A stretch of DNA of 64,000 nucleotides from Polydactylus sextarius (Eukaryota; Chordata; Actinopteri; Polynemidae). A program made the position numbers and the translations under genes. The notes under the pieces are model-generated. The model ran no database searches. It was given only the letters and a program-made list of their open reading frames with translations, and was not told the DNA's origin. The DNA is taken from contig CM028914.1 of NCBI GenBank assembly GCA_016801845.1, forward strand, positions 11,119,772-11,183,771. Reading direction: 5' to 3'. Numbering within the stretch: position 1 is the stretch's first letter; every line of letters starts with the position of its first letter. Shown here one piece after another: positions 26,050-38,070 of the stretch.

Positions 26050-26260
26050 GATGCTCAGAGCAGAGACACGGTTTCAAGTACCATACTACCAAATTCAAGG
26101 AAAATAGCTTTTTCACAAGGCTTTGGCATTGTTTGTCCTTGCCAATCAGTCAACCTGTTGCAGTTCATTACGGTCAGTTCTTGAGTTATTATACTTTGTG
26201 TGATCAGCAACCTTGACCCAAATTTGAAGGTGTTTCTGAGATATCACACTCACAAGACAG
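26050..26260. repeat. fish interspersed repeat fragment
   Basis: Contains GACCCAAATTTGAAGGTG and TCTGAGATATCACACTCAC, which recall the percomorph repeat with AAATTTGA...AGATATCGCGTTCACGAGA. A related copy occurs near 60.6-60.96 kb. Non-coding. Confidence 0.45.
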
Positions 26261-27321
26261 AGTAAAGTAAAAAAAAAAAAAAAAAATTCTAGGAAATTCA
26301 GAACGGGAAAAAAGACATAACCACAAATGAAAGGGACTTGAAGGCACAAAACATAAGACAAAAAATGAAAGAGAAAGTCATTTTTATCCAACAGGGACGG
26401 GGTGGAATCAGGATAGAAAAAATAAAAGGACGTAAGAAGGATACAGAGATGATATAAAGTTTTATGTCACAAAGGAAACGCCGCAGGAGACGAGTGTGAC
26501 GGGAATCAGGGGCTGGACGGAGAAGGACTTTGATGATAAATATCTAATAACGGTGTTTCAGCAGCGTGTGATTCATCAATCACTGCTGTTCGCCTCTCAG
26601 ACATCATCATTTCAAACAATAAAGAAAAAGTGATGCATGGACCAGTACAATATGACAGTCAGAGTCCATGATGGTTGTTCTCTCTTTTCCACCCAGTATT
26701 TATGTGTCTTTGAATTGAGAATGAAAAGTGTCCTGAAACATCTAATTATGTCAGAAAGGGGTGGGTGAGGTCGCTGGAGCGTGGCTAACATCTAAAGTCA
26801 CTCGAATGTATCGCAGCGACCAATCGGGTTGTCACTTCCTCATCAAACTCTCATCAAGAAAAACGCTGTTTCGTGAAGGCGAAAACTTCAATGAGGGTGA
26901 ATTTGATAGCACACTTTGATTTATGTCTCCACCAATTCAGAGCACAGATAAAAGGAATATAAAGCAATAAGGAGGAAGACTGTGTGGAGAACAAGACATG
27001 ACAACAGAAGAATCGTGTTTTTTTTCACTTTCTGCTTCCAAAATAAAAGTTTTTCCACATCATGAAAAAGTTTGATAGATCCACAAACAAACTCCAGCTG
27101 TGGCCCAATCTGAAGACTGCATCATTTGGTGGACCAGGTCAACAAAGGTCTAAACGTCTACTCGGCATTTTCTATTTACTTCCTTTATGTATTTATATCC
27201 CTAACATGTGTACGTTACATGCCACTCCTGTTCCACCATTATGGGAAAGTATTCAACATACATCTTACATTCTGCAGATAAATGGTTATAAATATTGGTT
27301 AATTAGTTCATTTCAGTTCAT

Positions 27322-27329
27322 TATATATG

Positions 27330-27372
<43 letters not shown>
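27322..27372. repeat. (AT)n microsatellite
   Basis: About 22 TA units with a short GTATG interruption at the start. Confidence 0.95.
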
Positions 27373-27420
27373 TCAAAATATCTTGCATATTGGCAAAGTA
27401 CTGATCAGGAAATGAAGATG
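27373..27420. repeat. dispersed repeat fragment, related to 41540-41590
   Basis: CTCAAAATATCTTGCATATT then GGCAAAGTACTGATCAGGAAATG resembles CCAAAATATCTTGTATGGTG, GAGAAGTATTGATCAGAAAATG at 41.54 kb. About 40 of 48 positions agree by eye. Confidence 0.5.
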
Positions 27421-27637
27421 ATGTATCTGTAGCTGTATCTCAGTTTTAGTCTTAAGATGAAAAGCTGTGATGCTGCAACAAGATCAGAGATTGTGTGAAC
27501 GTAACCAATGTTTTTGATTTAACCAGAAACAGTCGTTATATTGAAACAAAGAATAAGTGGATATATATCAAAACTGTTTAAAGCACCAGATGCCTCCAAA
27601 AGAAAAATTAGGAAGGATGACCTAAACGACCCAAATT

Positions 27638-27899
27638 AGGGGAGCAAAAGAAAAAAAAGGACACCAAAACTCAACCAAAACCAATTATGGAACTCCAAAA
27701 CATAGTCATAACTGCTCCAAAATCCTCACAGTCTGGCCAAAAGTATTCACCTTGTTTACCTTTGCTTTGTAAGTAGTGTGGTAAACCATAACTTTGCTAT
27801 AGTCAAACAGAAGGCCTTCAGCCTGCTTCCTCTGTGCTTAAATGAATCCAAAAATGCCAAAGTTATGCCAGACTACAGCCAGAATCTTTGCTATCTGGG
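27638..27899. mobile_element. short TIR element (MITE), copy B, left end lost
   Basis: Closely similar to copy A over about 220 bp (CCAAAACATAGTCATAACTG, CAGTCTGGCCAAAAG, CCAAAAATGCCAAA, CAGCCAGAATCTTTG). It ends CTTTGCTATCTGGG at 27886-27899, which is the exact reverse complement of copy A's left terminus. No matching left terminus is visible, so the 5' part is truncated or diverged. Same orientation as copy A, in a different intron. Confidence 0.65.
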
Positions 27900-28320
27900 C
27901 ACATTTTGTTTTAAAGCAACTCACAGTGGCTGCAGAAATGTTTGTGAGCTTCACTGGAACAAGAATGAAGAAGCATGAAAGGAAGAAATAACAGATGAAC
28001 ATTATGACTCCACCTCTGTGCCCTTTCATTTCATCCTCATGTTTGTTCTGTCGCCTCCAATGTCACGGCCACTCCTTTCTTTTTTCCCATCCCCTAAACC
28101 TTTAGCTGATAAAGTGATCTCAGTAATGAGAGGACGGTCAGTTTGTTGGGATTGTACGTGTGGAACGTTAGTGAAGCCCCCACCGAGCAATCAGCTCGGC
28201 TTGCTTTGTCTCAGATTGCCATTTAACCTGTGTTTCGCTACGTTGCACGACGGCTTCACATTTCAACTCTCCATAGCTTGTGTATTTATAACGCCAAAAC
28301 TGTTCTGACCATCGTGTTCT

Positions 28321-28484
28321 CAAAAAAAAAAAAAAAAAAAAAAAAAAAAACATGGCAGCATATAATTTAAAGGAGGCGTCAACGCCAAGGACAAAGAGAA
28401 AGCACAAAGCCTGAGCCTGGCAGGTTTACAGACTCTACAAGTTTACAGTTTCTGCTGTGTCAAAAAAAAAAAAAAAAAAAAAAA
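28321..28484. repeat. two poly(A) tracts 110 bp apart
   Basis: Thirty A residues at 28321-28350 and about 24 at 28461-28484. A retrotransposed origin is possible but no source sequence is recognised upstream of either. Confidence 0.85.
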
Positions 28485-28644
28485 GTCCAATCATTTCCAT
28501 TATTATCTGAAGGCGGACGATATGAGCAGGAAGCATGAAAAGTTATTAACCTTTGATCCTGGTTGTAGATACGAGGCGCTCACCAAGGAAAGAAGAGGGA
28601 TAAGAGCATGTACAGGAGTGGAATAGAAAAATAAGAAAGGCAGA

Positions 28645-28690
28645 TGAAACTTTATTGATCGCTGTGGGGAAATGAGGTTGTCGGCCGTAA
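28645..28690 (-). mobile_element. LINE 3'-tail fragment, antisense
   Basis: AACTTTATTGATCGCTGTGG followed by GGAAATGAGG is the reverse of the fish LINE 3' end phrase (ATTTCCCC...GGGATCAATAAAG). Very short. Confidence 0.45.
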
Positions 28691-31600
28691 AAGTAAAAGG
28701 TGACAACTGAAAAATAAAGATAAAAAATAAAAGGCAAAGACAAAAATAGCCGCTTGAATATAAAATCAAAATCGGCTATTAGAAGAACATTTCATTTTTA
28801 AATTAAAGCTACTGTTTTACATATGTGCTTCACTTTTAAATTGATCATGAACGTTGGTTTCCTTTGTTAAAGCTGTGATATATGAAAACTGTTTATATTA
28901 GAATAAGACAGGAATATAAGAAATAAAAAAAAAAAAAAAAAATATGAAGTCAGAGTGGCACCTAAGACGAAATGAGAATAATATAGAACCGATGCAAGAG
29001 AAATATTTCATGGCGCGACTCCCTGCGGAGCAAACCTGACAGAACGAGGAGGATGAAAGACGAGCGAGGCCTTTGGAAGCAGTGATGCAAGTGTGAGCTG
29101 TTTTACGTCTTCACAAACACTGAAAAACCTCTGAGTTCTTTGCTTCTTTAGTGTTTGGTTTCTTTGCACCGGTTGTTCTAGACGGACCCTCTTAAAGTTG
29201 TAAGGTCTTATTCCACTCCTCGAGGATACCTGGAACTTCACGAGTTAGAAACCATTCTCATATGCTACAAAGTCTGTCGGTTCAAACAGTTCTTTCAACC
29301 AATTCAACCATTTCTCAAACAGCTGCTTATGTTACTTTCATAAAGTAGAAAAGTGCCACAATGATAGACTTCCAGGTTCATCCACTGGACCCCAATCACC
29401 AGTGTTTTCACAACATAAGTTATTTAGCATTTACTAAACATTTATTTGGAGTTGGATCCAAAGAAGTTGTAAAAGTGGCTGGAATTTGTTTCTAAAAAAC
29501 TATAGGGTAACTTGTTACTTTATATTTGGTCTAACAATGAGTTTAAAGTGATTTAACATGGTGCACACTAGCTTTTTATTTTTGTTTATAATTTATATGG
29601 CCAATAAAGCTACCAGGTAGAGTAATCAATTGGGTGAGGAGCAGGTACAATTTCAGTTTGATCTGTTTACGTTTGCCCTCTGGTGGCATTGTTGAGTTGA
29701 GTGAGTATGCCAAGCGGTTGTGTTGATCCACAGAAACAAAACCATGTTGATGCACCAAGTGACTGATGCAATGTGTTTTAGTACAAGGGGGCGTGGGAGA
29801 TGCTTGAAAAACTAATCATCACAAATGAATCCAATTTATTTAAGCACTTGTTTTAAATTGTCTGATCCTAAAGACTGAACACAGCGTTGGTGAATCAAAC
29901 ATTAGATGAAATATGTTTAATTTATCGCCATGTTACACATGCTACAGTAATTAATATGTGTCAAGGCTTAACCCTGTGTTGGCAAAGAGCAAAGGGCGGC
30001 GCTCAGCAGATTACAGTTTTAATTTAGAAACTTGCTTTCTCTTAGAGGATGTTTTTGGATAATTTCTTCACTGCTGGCGTTACACCACTGAACTAGCTTC
30101 ATTGCCTAACAATGTTTTTTTTTTTTGACTTGAGTGAGATGAATTTTTGTGTTTTTGCCAGTAGGGGGCAACTATTACTCACCAAGCTAGATGAACGTTT
30201 ACATGCTCTTCCTCTGAAGAAACCTGAAAAACGCAGCAGTCTACCTTCGGGACTTCAACACATGAACTAACTAACAGCAACAAAATCAGCAGGGACAAAA
30301 GACTGTCGTTTAGTGGTGAAGTTTGTTGAATTTTGGTTTGACTGAAGAACTCTGTAACCACATCCCTGTCTGAGGGCTGCATTCCTCGGAGGACCCAGTC
30401 ATCCAAGGTGTAGCCGACGCTGACCACTCACACGGTTAATTGCAAAGAATCAGTGAATCTTGGGATACAACCACTGTAGCATTTGTGGCTCAGGAAAGGA
30501 AGGCTGGATTTGTCAAAAGTTACTTTAAAAATAACTCACAAATAGTTGTATCTGAACCTGTAGCAATTATAGCATTCTCAGCCTTCTCACTGTGTGACCG
30601 ACTTGACCGTATGTCACCAGAATAAACAACAGGGTATTCAGCGTCTGAGCAGAATGACCAGAAAAAAGAAAAGCAAAACAAAAAAAAAGACATTTTCCCA
30701 GAACTAGCTGTATTTTTTAAGGATATTTCTGAGAAGACGACGAGCTTTTGACTTGAAGGAAATCCTTTGACGGCGGATGAAGTCTTGTTGAAATCTGCCC
30801 CTGCTGATAGCGTGAGGCGGCAGGTGACAGCAGGGGGGTGTGTCATCCTGACTGCATCACAGTCCCTTTGTAGTCTGAAGCATTTCACATGTGCAACGTT
30901 TCAACACCTTTACCTCACGTCAGTTCAAACTCAAACTTAAACACTTTCATAACATAATCATCTTATTTCCAGGAAGTGGATTGGGCTTTTTTTTCTGTTC
31001 CTTCTATATTTGTGAATAAACCGTTACAGTCTTGAGTGGGTTTGAAAAATACACAGACAGGCTAATTAGCAGTAAATATAAATTATTATTTCTGCAAACT
31101 GTTGTTATTAAATATTCAACAGTGGCTCAAACTGCTCAAAGTGTTTTCACAGGCTGATAAGTTTGTAACACTTCAGCTGAAACAACAACACTGTTATACA
31201 ACATTTCTCCAAAGGGAGAATATGATCATTGTATTTGTTTTATAAAGAAGCAGATTCTCCTGCATCTGCCGCCTCATGTTTGTTTAGCTACATTTGAAAA
31301 CGTGCTGCCATTGGCTGAAACTGTTTTGTTGACACTAACGTGGAAAACAATGCTAACGTTAACGCTCGTTTCACTTCTACTCAAGTTAGCACGCTAATCA
31401 GCTAGCCTCAGCCCATATCATCACTTTCCAACAGAAGTAGAACTTCCCGGAGGACGTGTTATAATATCTTGTCTTTCCTTTGTTGAGTGACCACCTTCTC
31501 CAGCTCCTGGCAGAGAAATCCTATATACAGCACTTAAAACCTACAGTGATTTACATTGTTTATGTGGTGAAATTGCCTGAAATCTTCCACACGACAAAGA

Positions 31601-32151
31601 GTTTTTATTAGCTTTTATTCAGAGTTGTGTTTCTTTAAACCTCATGATCACAAAACCAGAGTTTACCATCTTTCTATTTGTTTTTTTTCCTCTTTATCTG
31701 CAGAATGTTTGAACAAATATGTCATATGATCCACCGCTTATATAAAAATCTAGTTCTTTGATAAAAGGTCACAAACATTACTCTGGGAACATGAATTCTT
31801 AAAGAGAAGAGTTTACTGCAATTCCCAGTGTTCATTTTAGTGACAAACTGACTCTGTTGCATATACCACTAATAATAAGTGCGACATAAAGATTTCAGCA
31901 GCTTAAACTGGATTCAAAGCCACAGCAGCAACAACATAGATTTTATTTTCTAGTCTTTGAACTGCCTCTTCTCTACAGCAGTGGCATCTCTGAAATTGTA
32001 GCATCTGAAGGTGTCCACCACATCAAAGTGACAGAAAAATAACATGTCCATAGACCCAGAACATGTCAGGTACTGTGTCTGTGCATTTAAACAGGACCTT
32101 TAAATCTGCTCTTCATTCACACAAAGGTTCACAGTCCTCCAGCTGAATACA

Positions 32152-32192
32152 GTGTGTGTGTGTATGTGTGTGTGTGTGCATGTGTGTGTGTA
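32152..32192. repeat. (GT)n microsatellite, interrupted
   Basis: GT tract with TATG and CATG interruptions. Confidence 0.85.
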
Positions 32193-32639
32193 TCAATGAA
32201 AAAAAATCATGTATTTTATGCACAACCACTGCGGTGACAGGAAGACAGCAGGTCTACGGAGACCTCCTCCACTGAAGCGTCCTGACACCTTTGCTTTGCC
32301 GCTTCCTGTAAAAGAGGTTGAAGGTGGGGGGGCTCATGGCTCTGAGTAGTTTTGTTGAGATGTGAGGAGGAGTAGACTCTGGTGTTCAGGTGTCAGATCC
32401 AGTCAATTACCCTCCAGTCACGGTGGCAGTCCTCGAAACCAGGGTGTGTTCGTGTTCAAGTCAACCAGTTTGAGTTTTAAATGTGGAGAGCGGCACAGTT
32501 TGTGTCTGGTTCCCAGGTCTTTGACAGTTGTGAGTCGTGATTAAAGGTCATGGATTTATATTAAATTAAATGTAATGTGAATTAAATGTAGCTCTCCTGT
32601 TACTGTCCTCATAAGGGTAATAGTGAAACGCAAAGACAA

Positions 32640-32745
32640 CTTTACAGCTGCTGGATCATAAATATTTTTCAGTAAATATTTGTCTTTAACAGCCAATGAG
32701 AAAAAGCTAGCTGAGCTAATAGTTGTGCTTATAAACTAAGAAAGG
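32640..32745. repeat. dispersed repeat fragment, related to 40190-40285
   Basis: AAATATTTGTCTTTAACAGC, CAATGAGAAAA and GAGCTAATAGTTGTGCTTA correspond in order to AAATATTTGTCCTTAACGGT, CAGTAGAATGG and CTGCTAATGGTTGCGCTAAA at 40.2 kb. Confidence 0.45.
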
Positions 32746-33706
32746 TATCAAGCACTAGCAGTAACTTATTTAATATGTCATGATTGAGTGTCATGCCAGT
32801 TTTTGGTTCAAGTTGAAATATTTTCACCTGCTTGGTTTCATCTCCTCACTCTTTGTATCTTTCCTTTCATCTTGTATCTAACTGAACAACTTAAGTCTGA
32901 ACACATCTGTAGTGAAAAATTGGTGATGTACAGTATCATTGCCTTAATGTTGACATGGAGTCATCAGCATTTTGGCTTCTAGCTCCATGTTTGGTCTCCA
33001 CCAGCTCCTGAAGAAAACAGCTGCATTCATAGCGGCTCAAATACTGTGATGTGTTTACCAGCAGGTGGCATGCAGTGGGTTTTTAAGACCTTTGTCACTG
33101 ATTAAAAAATCTGCTAAAACAACTATTATAACAGTACTGAGACAAACAAAGCTCAGTGAAGCCGAGGGGAGCTGCAGATTCAGCTGACGAGTCTCTGTAG
33201 GTTCATTACTATCAGCAACCTCACCATTATAATCTCAGTGTTCCCATGTTTTCAATTATAACTACTTAAAAGTATAATTAGAGCTTATATTTGTTGGGTC
33301 GGGGCCTTGCCTGAGTGGGCGCTGTTATAGTTAGAGGAAAAAAAGAAATTAATTCTGTCATGACAGTTGTTTCTCATCTTAGGAGATGAATCCTTGGAAA
33401 TGTTTTAGCAAATGCAAATCTAACAGATGCAACATTCTTTTACTCAAATGAATAAACAGTGATAAACTGATGATGGATGGATTTACATCCACCTGTGTAG
33501 GTGCACCACTGCCAACCATTTGCATCCATTTTCCTGTCGCTACCTTTAATGTTGGGTTTGACAGAAATTTGGTCGACAGTTGTGCTGCCAGCGGGCCTTT
33601 TTTTAAATCACTGAACAAAATAGACATGTTTGCAGTGTTCAGAGGAAGGTCAGTGCCGAATACTACTTTTGTGTTTTGGTGATCCTCGATCATGGATACG
33701 CTGAAC

Positions 33707-33739
33707 TATATACTATATATATATATATATATATATATT
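33707..33739. repeat. (AT)n microsatellite
   Basis: About 15 AT units. Confidence 0.9.
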
Positions 33740-34055
33740 AGATGCTGTAAGAAGCTGTAATGTAACTGTATTGTTAGTGGTAAAAGTCACTAACTTTCTG
33801 CTTTTTCACAGCATCAAAGAAATTTTTTTCAGTTCCCTTCAGAATCACAAAGTTTTTTTTTTTTTTTTTTTAAAATTCATTATGTTTTCATTAGACGTAC
33901 AAAGATCAAATGAAAACAAAATAAAAGGAATGGATCGCTACAAAGAAAACAGACCGTGGGTGTATTCACATCTTAAACTTAACTTTTGTTTTATTAAGAC
34001 ATAGCAATGCATTGGTAACAGGGTGTGTTATATGCTGTTTTATGTCTGTTTCCAG

Positions 34056-34179
34056 GCTTGAGTCTCCAACTCGCTCGCTGCTGATGGAGGCTCCCAAAGG
34101 CATCCAGATCCTGGCCGAGGCCGGTGACATCCAGGCCATCTGCAGGAACGAGTTGCGACTGGAGTCCAAAGACGGAGAG
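34056..34179 (+). CDS. sgcd: delta-sarcoglycan, penultimate coding exon
   Basis: A 124-bp exon: one base finishes the split Arg codon, then 41 codons, ending exactly on a codon boundary (GAG|GTGCGT). It encodes LESPTRSLLMEAPKG followed by IQILAEAGDIQAICRNELR and LESKDGE. The LESPTRSL and MEAP(K/R)G signatures are strongly conserved in gamma, delta and zeta sarcoglycans. The later LRLESKDGE part matches delta specifically; gamma and zeta diverge there in the sequences I remember. It corresponds to about residues 192-233 of human delta-sarcoglycan. One cysteine (AIC) is present at the place where delta has one. The exon joins the flanking exons in frame without any correction, so the locus looks functional. 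Confidence 0.96.
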
Positions 34180-34519
34180 GTGCGTCAGCCAATAGCACTG
34201 TCCTTCAGTTCTGCTTTCTGGTCCAGCTGGGGTCTTTTGTTCAGTTTACTTTTGATGATAAAGACTCCCAGAGCTAATTGCTGAGATCTGGCAAAATAAA
34301 AAGGAACTCCAATCAGGACCAATCAGAAAAATGGAATGGAAAGATGTGTTTGGAAGAGTAATTTGTTGCAGGCTGAGGTTTATGACCAAGGAAAATTAAT
34401 TAAAAGTGTGGTAAACATCCATCACAGGCCTGCTTCCTGTTTCACATAGGAGCCTTTCCCTGATTACAACTAATGATCTGATCTGATCCAATGTTGTAAC
34501 TGGAAAGAAATAACATTTA

Positions 34520-35285
34520 CAGAATTTTTGAAGGAATTCTAGGGTCCTTTATGGGTACTAATTGTTATTGAAGAGGTTCTCAGGATTGTTTATGATGTTT
34601 CAGTGGATGATGAAGAGGCTTTAGGTTTTTCTAGGGGTTGTTTAACAACAAGGTCCTATGGGTGATTGTTGAAATACTGTGTCAGAAGGATCTAGTGGTC
34701 TTTTAGGCAGTGGTTTTTACTGTTCTATCATTTTCCTTTAAGATACTGTTGTGGTCAATGAGCAAATTCTAGATGTCCTTTATGAGTTTCCAATGGTCTA
34801 GAGGTACAGGTCATCAAGTAGGTTCTACATATAGTTTTGGAGGTTGCTGTGGTCAATGTGAAGGTTAAAGAACTCATGAGTTCTAGTGGTACTTTAGGGA
34901 GTTTCTGAAAGCCCTTTATGAAGTGGCAGTGGTCAATGAGGAGGTTGTTCCATGGGTATTTGGGACTGTCTGTTGATCATTAAGAAGGTTCTAAATGCAG
35001 CGTTGGATATTTTACTAATGAATGATTGGTTTCCAAGGGTACAAAGGGGATGTTGGGAGGTCGCATCAGTTTTAGAGGTCTTCTAGGAGTTTAAAGGGGT
35101 CCTTTAAGAGGTCATTAAGAGGTAGTTCAGGAGATTTCTAGGTGGCTTTAAGAGGTAGTCAAGAGGAGGCTCTTAAGCCTGCTTGTGGAGGCTCCACAAG
35201 CAGTTTTGGTGGTCAAGGTTCTACATGGTTCTACAAATCTTGCAGGTTTCTTTAGTCCCTTTAGAAGGTTCTGGTAACCATTAAG
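34520..35285 (+). repeat. degenerate minisatellite in last sgcd intron
   Basis: A long stretch of diverged short units built from TTCTAG(T)GGTC, CTTTA(G/T)GAG, TTTC(C/T)AGTGG and GTCAATGAGGAGGTTCTA phrases, period about 40-70 bp, G/T-rich on the + strand. It includes an 11-bp inverted repeat CTGCTTGTGGA/TCCACAAGCAG at 35179-35203. The pattern resumes at 35739-35800 after the inserted element. Non-coding. Confidence 0.6.
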
Positions 35286-35395
35286 GACATCGTAGTAGCG
35301 GCTCGTGAGCATACATATTAGTGGGGCAGTGGGGCCCTGGGTCCAATGTCTTAATCGATAGCCACGCCCCTTTGGGCGTGCTTAAATTATTAGCG

Positions 35396-35466
<71 letters not shown>

Positions 35467-35738
35467 GGTGGTAATAATAACAATACTGACCTGTCCTGCC
35501 CCACAACTGCGATTAGACATTAAACTGAGAATCAATCACCAAAAACATTCTAAATACAATTTTAGAGAGTCAAAATAGTTGAAAAACACACAGAACAAAA
35601 TAACACACTACAAGATCATTAAGTAATTGTAAACATTATTTGTTAGGAGGAACTATTTTGGGAAGTGGATGGGCATGATTTTTTTGGAAGGGCGCTGCCC
35701 CACCTGCCCGTATGAACCAGCCATGCCTGACATCGTAG
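35286..35738. mobile_element. non-autonomous element with 10-bp flanking repeats
   Basis: GACATCGTAG occurs exactly at 35286-35295 and 35729-35738. The 433 bp between begin TAGCGGCTCGTGAGCATAC and end, in reverse complement, AGGCATGGCTGGTTCATACG; both ends then share a GTGGGGCAG phrase, so the termini form imperfect inverted repeats. The GGCTCGTG start resembles hAT-type ends, though hAT normally duplicates 8 bp. The inside is non-coding and includes a TTA microsatellite (35398-35466). It interrupts a minisatellite, showing a clean insertion. Confidence 0.65.
35398..35466. repeat. (TTA)n microsatellite
   Basis: About 22 perfect TTA units. The Ile- and Ile/Asn-rich frames across it are artefacts. 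Confidence 0.98.
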
Positions 35739-38037
35739 GAGATTTTTTAGCTCCAATAGTCCAGTGGGTTTCCAGTGGATTGTTAGAAAATTGGAGGGGA
35801 CAACCTTGTATCATCGCTGTTCATCCTTCCAGGTGACAACACAACAAGGAACACTGAAGATGTTCTGGAGATTTGTGGTGGAACATCACTTTACCAACAC
35901 AGTTTAGTTTATTCTCCTTTAATTTCTCTTTCATTGTCTTTTAAGTCTTTCATGGTCTTGAATTTCTTTTAACTCCTATTCACTGCACAAAAACATATAA
36001 AGAACATTTTAAGACAAACTTCTCATACAAATTTAGAACATCATCCTTTAAAAACAACTCAACTTCATTACTACAGCTCATCAGTTATATACCTTTTTAA
36101 CAAAAAAGGAGCAAAACATTTTGATGTGCCAATATTACTTTGTTTAAATCAAACCGTTTGTTAAGTTGTTTATTGGAGTGCTCTTTTGTTTTTCTATCTT
36201 TTAAATATGAGTTTTGGAAATATTTTTCTTGTAACTTCAGACATATATCTCTGCACAAACATAAAAAAAGAACTCCCACGCTGTTTTCTGGCAAACTGAG
36301 AAATTAACTTTTCTTGTCCTCCAGCCATTATGGCTGACAGGGCTCCATCTCAATTTAATATTTTTCTCCTGTCCAAACTTATTTTTAGCAAACAATAGTT
36401 TGCTCCCCTCTGCCAACATGTAGCAGCTATTTCACTGTTGGCTGGTGGCAATTTCCCCACATGCTGGCCATCCACCAGAATCTGTTAAAGCCTCATAAAA
36501 AAGCAGAGGGACAGAGAACAAAAGTTGATTGTTTTTCTCTTTTCTTTGTCCTTCCCATCCTCCTTTTTGTTGCTAATTTAAACCCTTCTCTTTTTTTGCC
36601 CTACTCATCCTCATATTACCTCTTTCCCTTCTTAAATTTCCTCCTAGCATCCTCCTGATTCGTTACGCACATCAGTCCTCACATTCATCACGCTCGGCTG
36701 CACTGATAAAAGGATTTCCCCTCCTTCGGATGCAGCAGTCATGTCATGTCAGATCTGTTAGAATCAACAGAGCAGGATTAGGGAGAAGAAAGTCTCTAAA
36801 AGTTTCTTACAAAAAATAAAAAAAATAAGAGTTTCATACATTAAGACTGGGCTGCAGATATGAGATGAACGACGATAGAGAGACGGAGGCTGTTCCAGGA
36901 AGGTGCCCTTGGATGCCATTTTAGTTCAATTAAAAGTAACAGCAGTGTCTGTCTGAAGCCACGCCTGCGCCACATCCTCTCATAGTCTGGATGAAAATGA
37001 GGCTGTTGAACTCACGGTGGTCAGTTCTTATAATTAGAAGCACGTTCTCACACTCCATTAGTGTTGCAAATGTCCATTTGTCAACCCTCTGTCTCACACA
37101 CACATACTCTCTCTTTGTCTTTCTCTTTGGCTCAGCCATTACAATTTCAGAAAGGTTTCGTTCATTAGACGGCCACAAACCACATAAACTGACACAGAAA
37201 AAGACTCATACGCTGTGTAGACTTTCAAACCATATGTTTAGATGAATGTTATTTTTTAATATAAATGGTTTGAATAAAAAGACAACTGACTGACTTCAGG
37301 TAGGTTTAGAGGATTGAACACCACTGATATCTACATTAACAGCTGTTGAACAGAAACATTGAAAAATCAGGATCTAATTTATTTCCAGACAGCTACAGAA
37401 ATGTTATTGCTCCTTTGCTTCTACTGAAGTTAGCATATTAACCAGCTTGCATCACTGTTTAATCCAGTCTGTCCAGAAGCACCAGCTCTGCTCAGTGGAC
37501 TCAGAACATATGTGACTATAATTATAGTCAACATTTTCATTGTCCTTTTCCTGTTGAGGAAACAGCTACAGATAAACTGTCTGGTGTCGACCAGTTCACC
37601 AACTTGACACATACGGCCAACTACTAATAATCTGGCATAACTGACGCTTAAATAGCACAATCGTGTACTTTAGTAGACCCCACATCACCAAAACTCAGGA
37701 TTGTCCTTGAAAGCATCATCTCTGCAAAGTCTTTTGTGCAGCAGTGATGTACAAATGTTGTCAGTTTCATGAAGCTTTCAGGTTACACTGTGGACATCTG
37801 TCGTCTCACGGGCTACACGCTGAAAGGTCGCTGACAAACGAGGTCAAAGGTGAAACCAATTCCTTTTTGTCGCTGTGGCGAGGTATAAAAATCTGAGTTG
37901 TGAAAGGTTAGCGCTGTCCTGAGATGCTCAGTGGAAGACAGTGGTTCACAGCGGTGCTGCCTCTGCTGCTGATCGAGTGTACGGAGCCTTAAAAACAATG
38001 AGTTTTAGCTGCCAAAGCTGAGGGCACGTTTATCCTT

Positions 38038-38038
<1 letters not shown>

Positions 38039-38070
<32 letters not shown>
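38039..38070. repeat. (CA)n microsatellite
   Basis: About 12 CA units then CGCACACGC. Confidence 0.95.

Larger units (their letters stand above)
21564..34055 (+). other. sgcd: sgcd intron between visible exons 1 and 2 (12,492 bp)
   Basis: Begins GTGAGT and ends TTTCCAG. It interrupts an Arg codon (AG|G), so it is phase 2. It contains a degenerate tandem array (23.3-24.1 kb), fish repeat fragments (26.05, 27.1 and 27.64 kb), AT and poly(A) tracts, and otherwise AT-rich DNA without a supportable gene. Short open frames here have no recognisable domain or plausible splice context. Confidence 0.9.

Noticed and set aside
30520..30888. 122-codon minus-strand frame
   Set aside because: No domain or motif. 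Runs through an A-rich/T-rich stretch with no splice or promoter support.
33379..33693. 104-codon minus-strand frame
   Set aside because: No family recognised, lies inside an sgcd intron just upstream of an AT microsatellite, and has an overlapping + strand frame.
34012..34284. Continuous 90-codon frame across the penultimate sgcd exon
   Set aside because: Only 34056-34179 is exon. The start codon and the C-terminal part are read from intron sequence.
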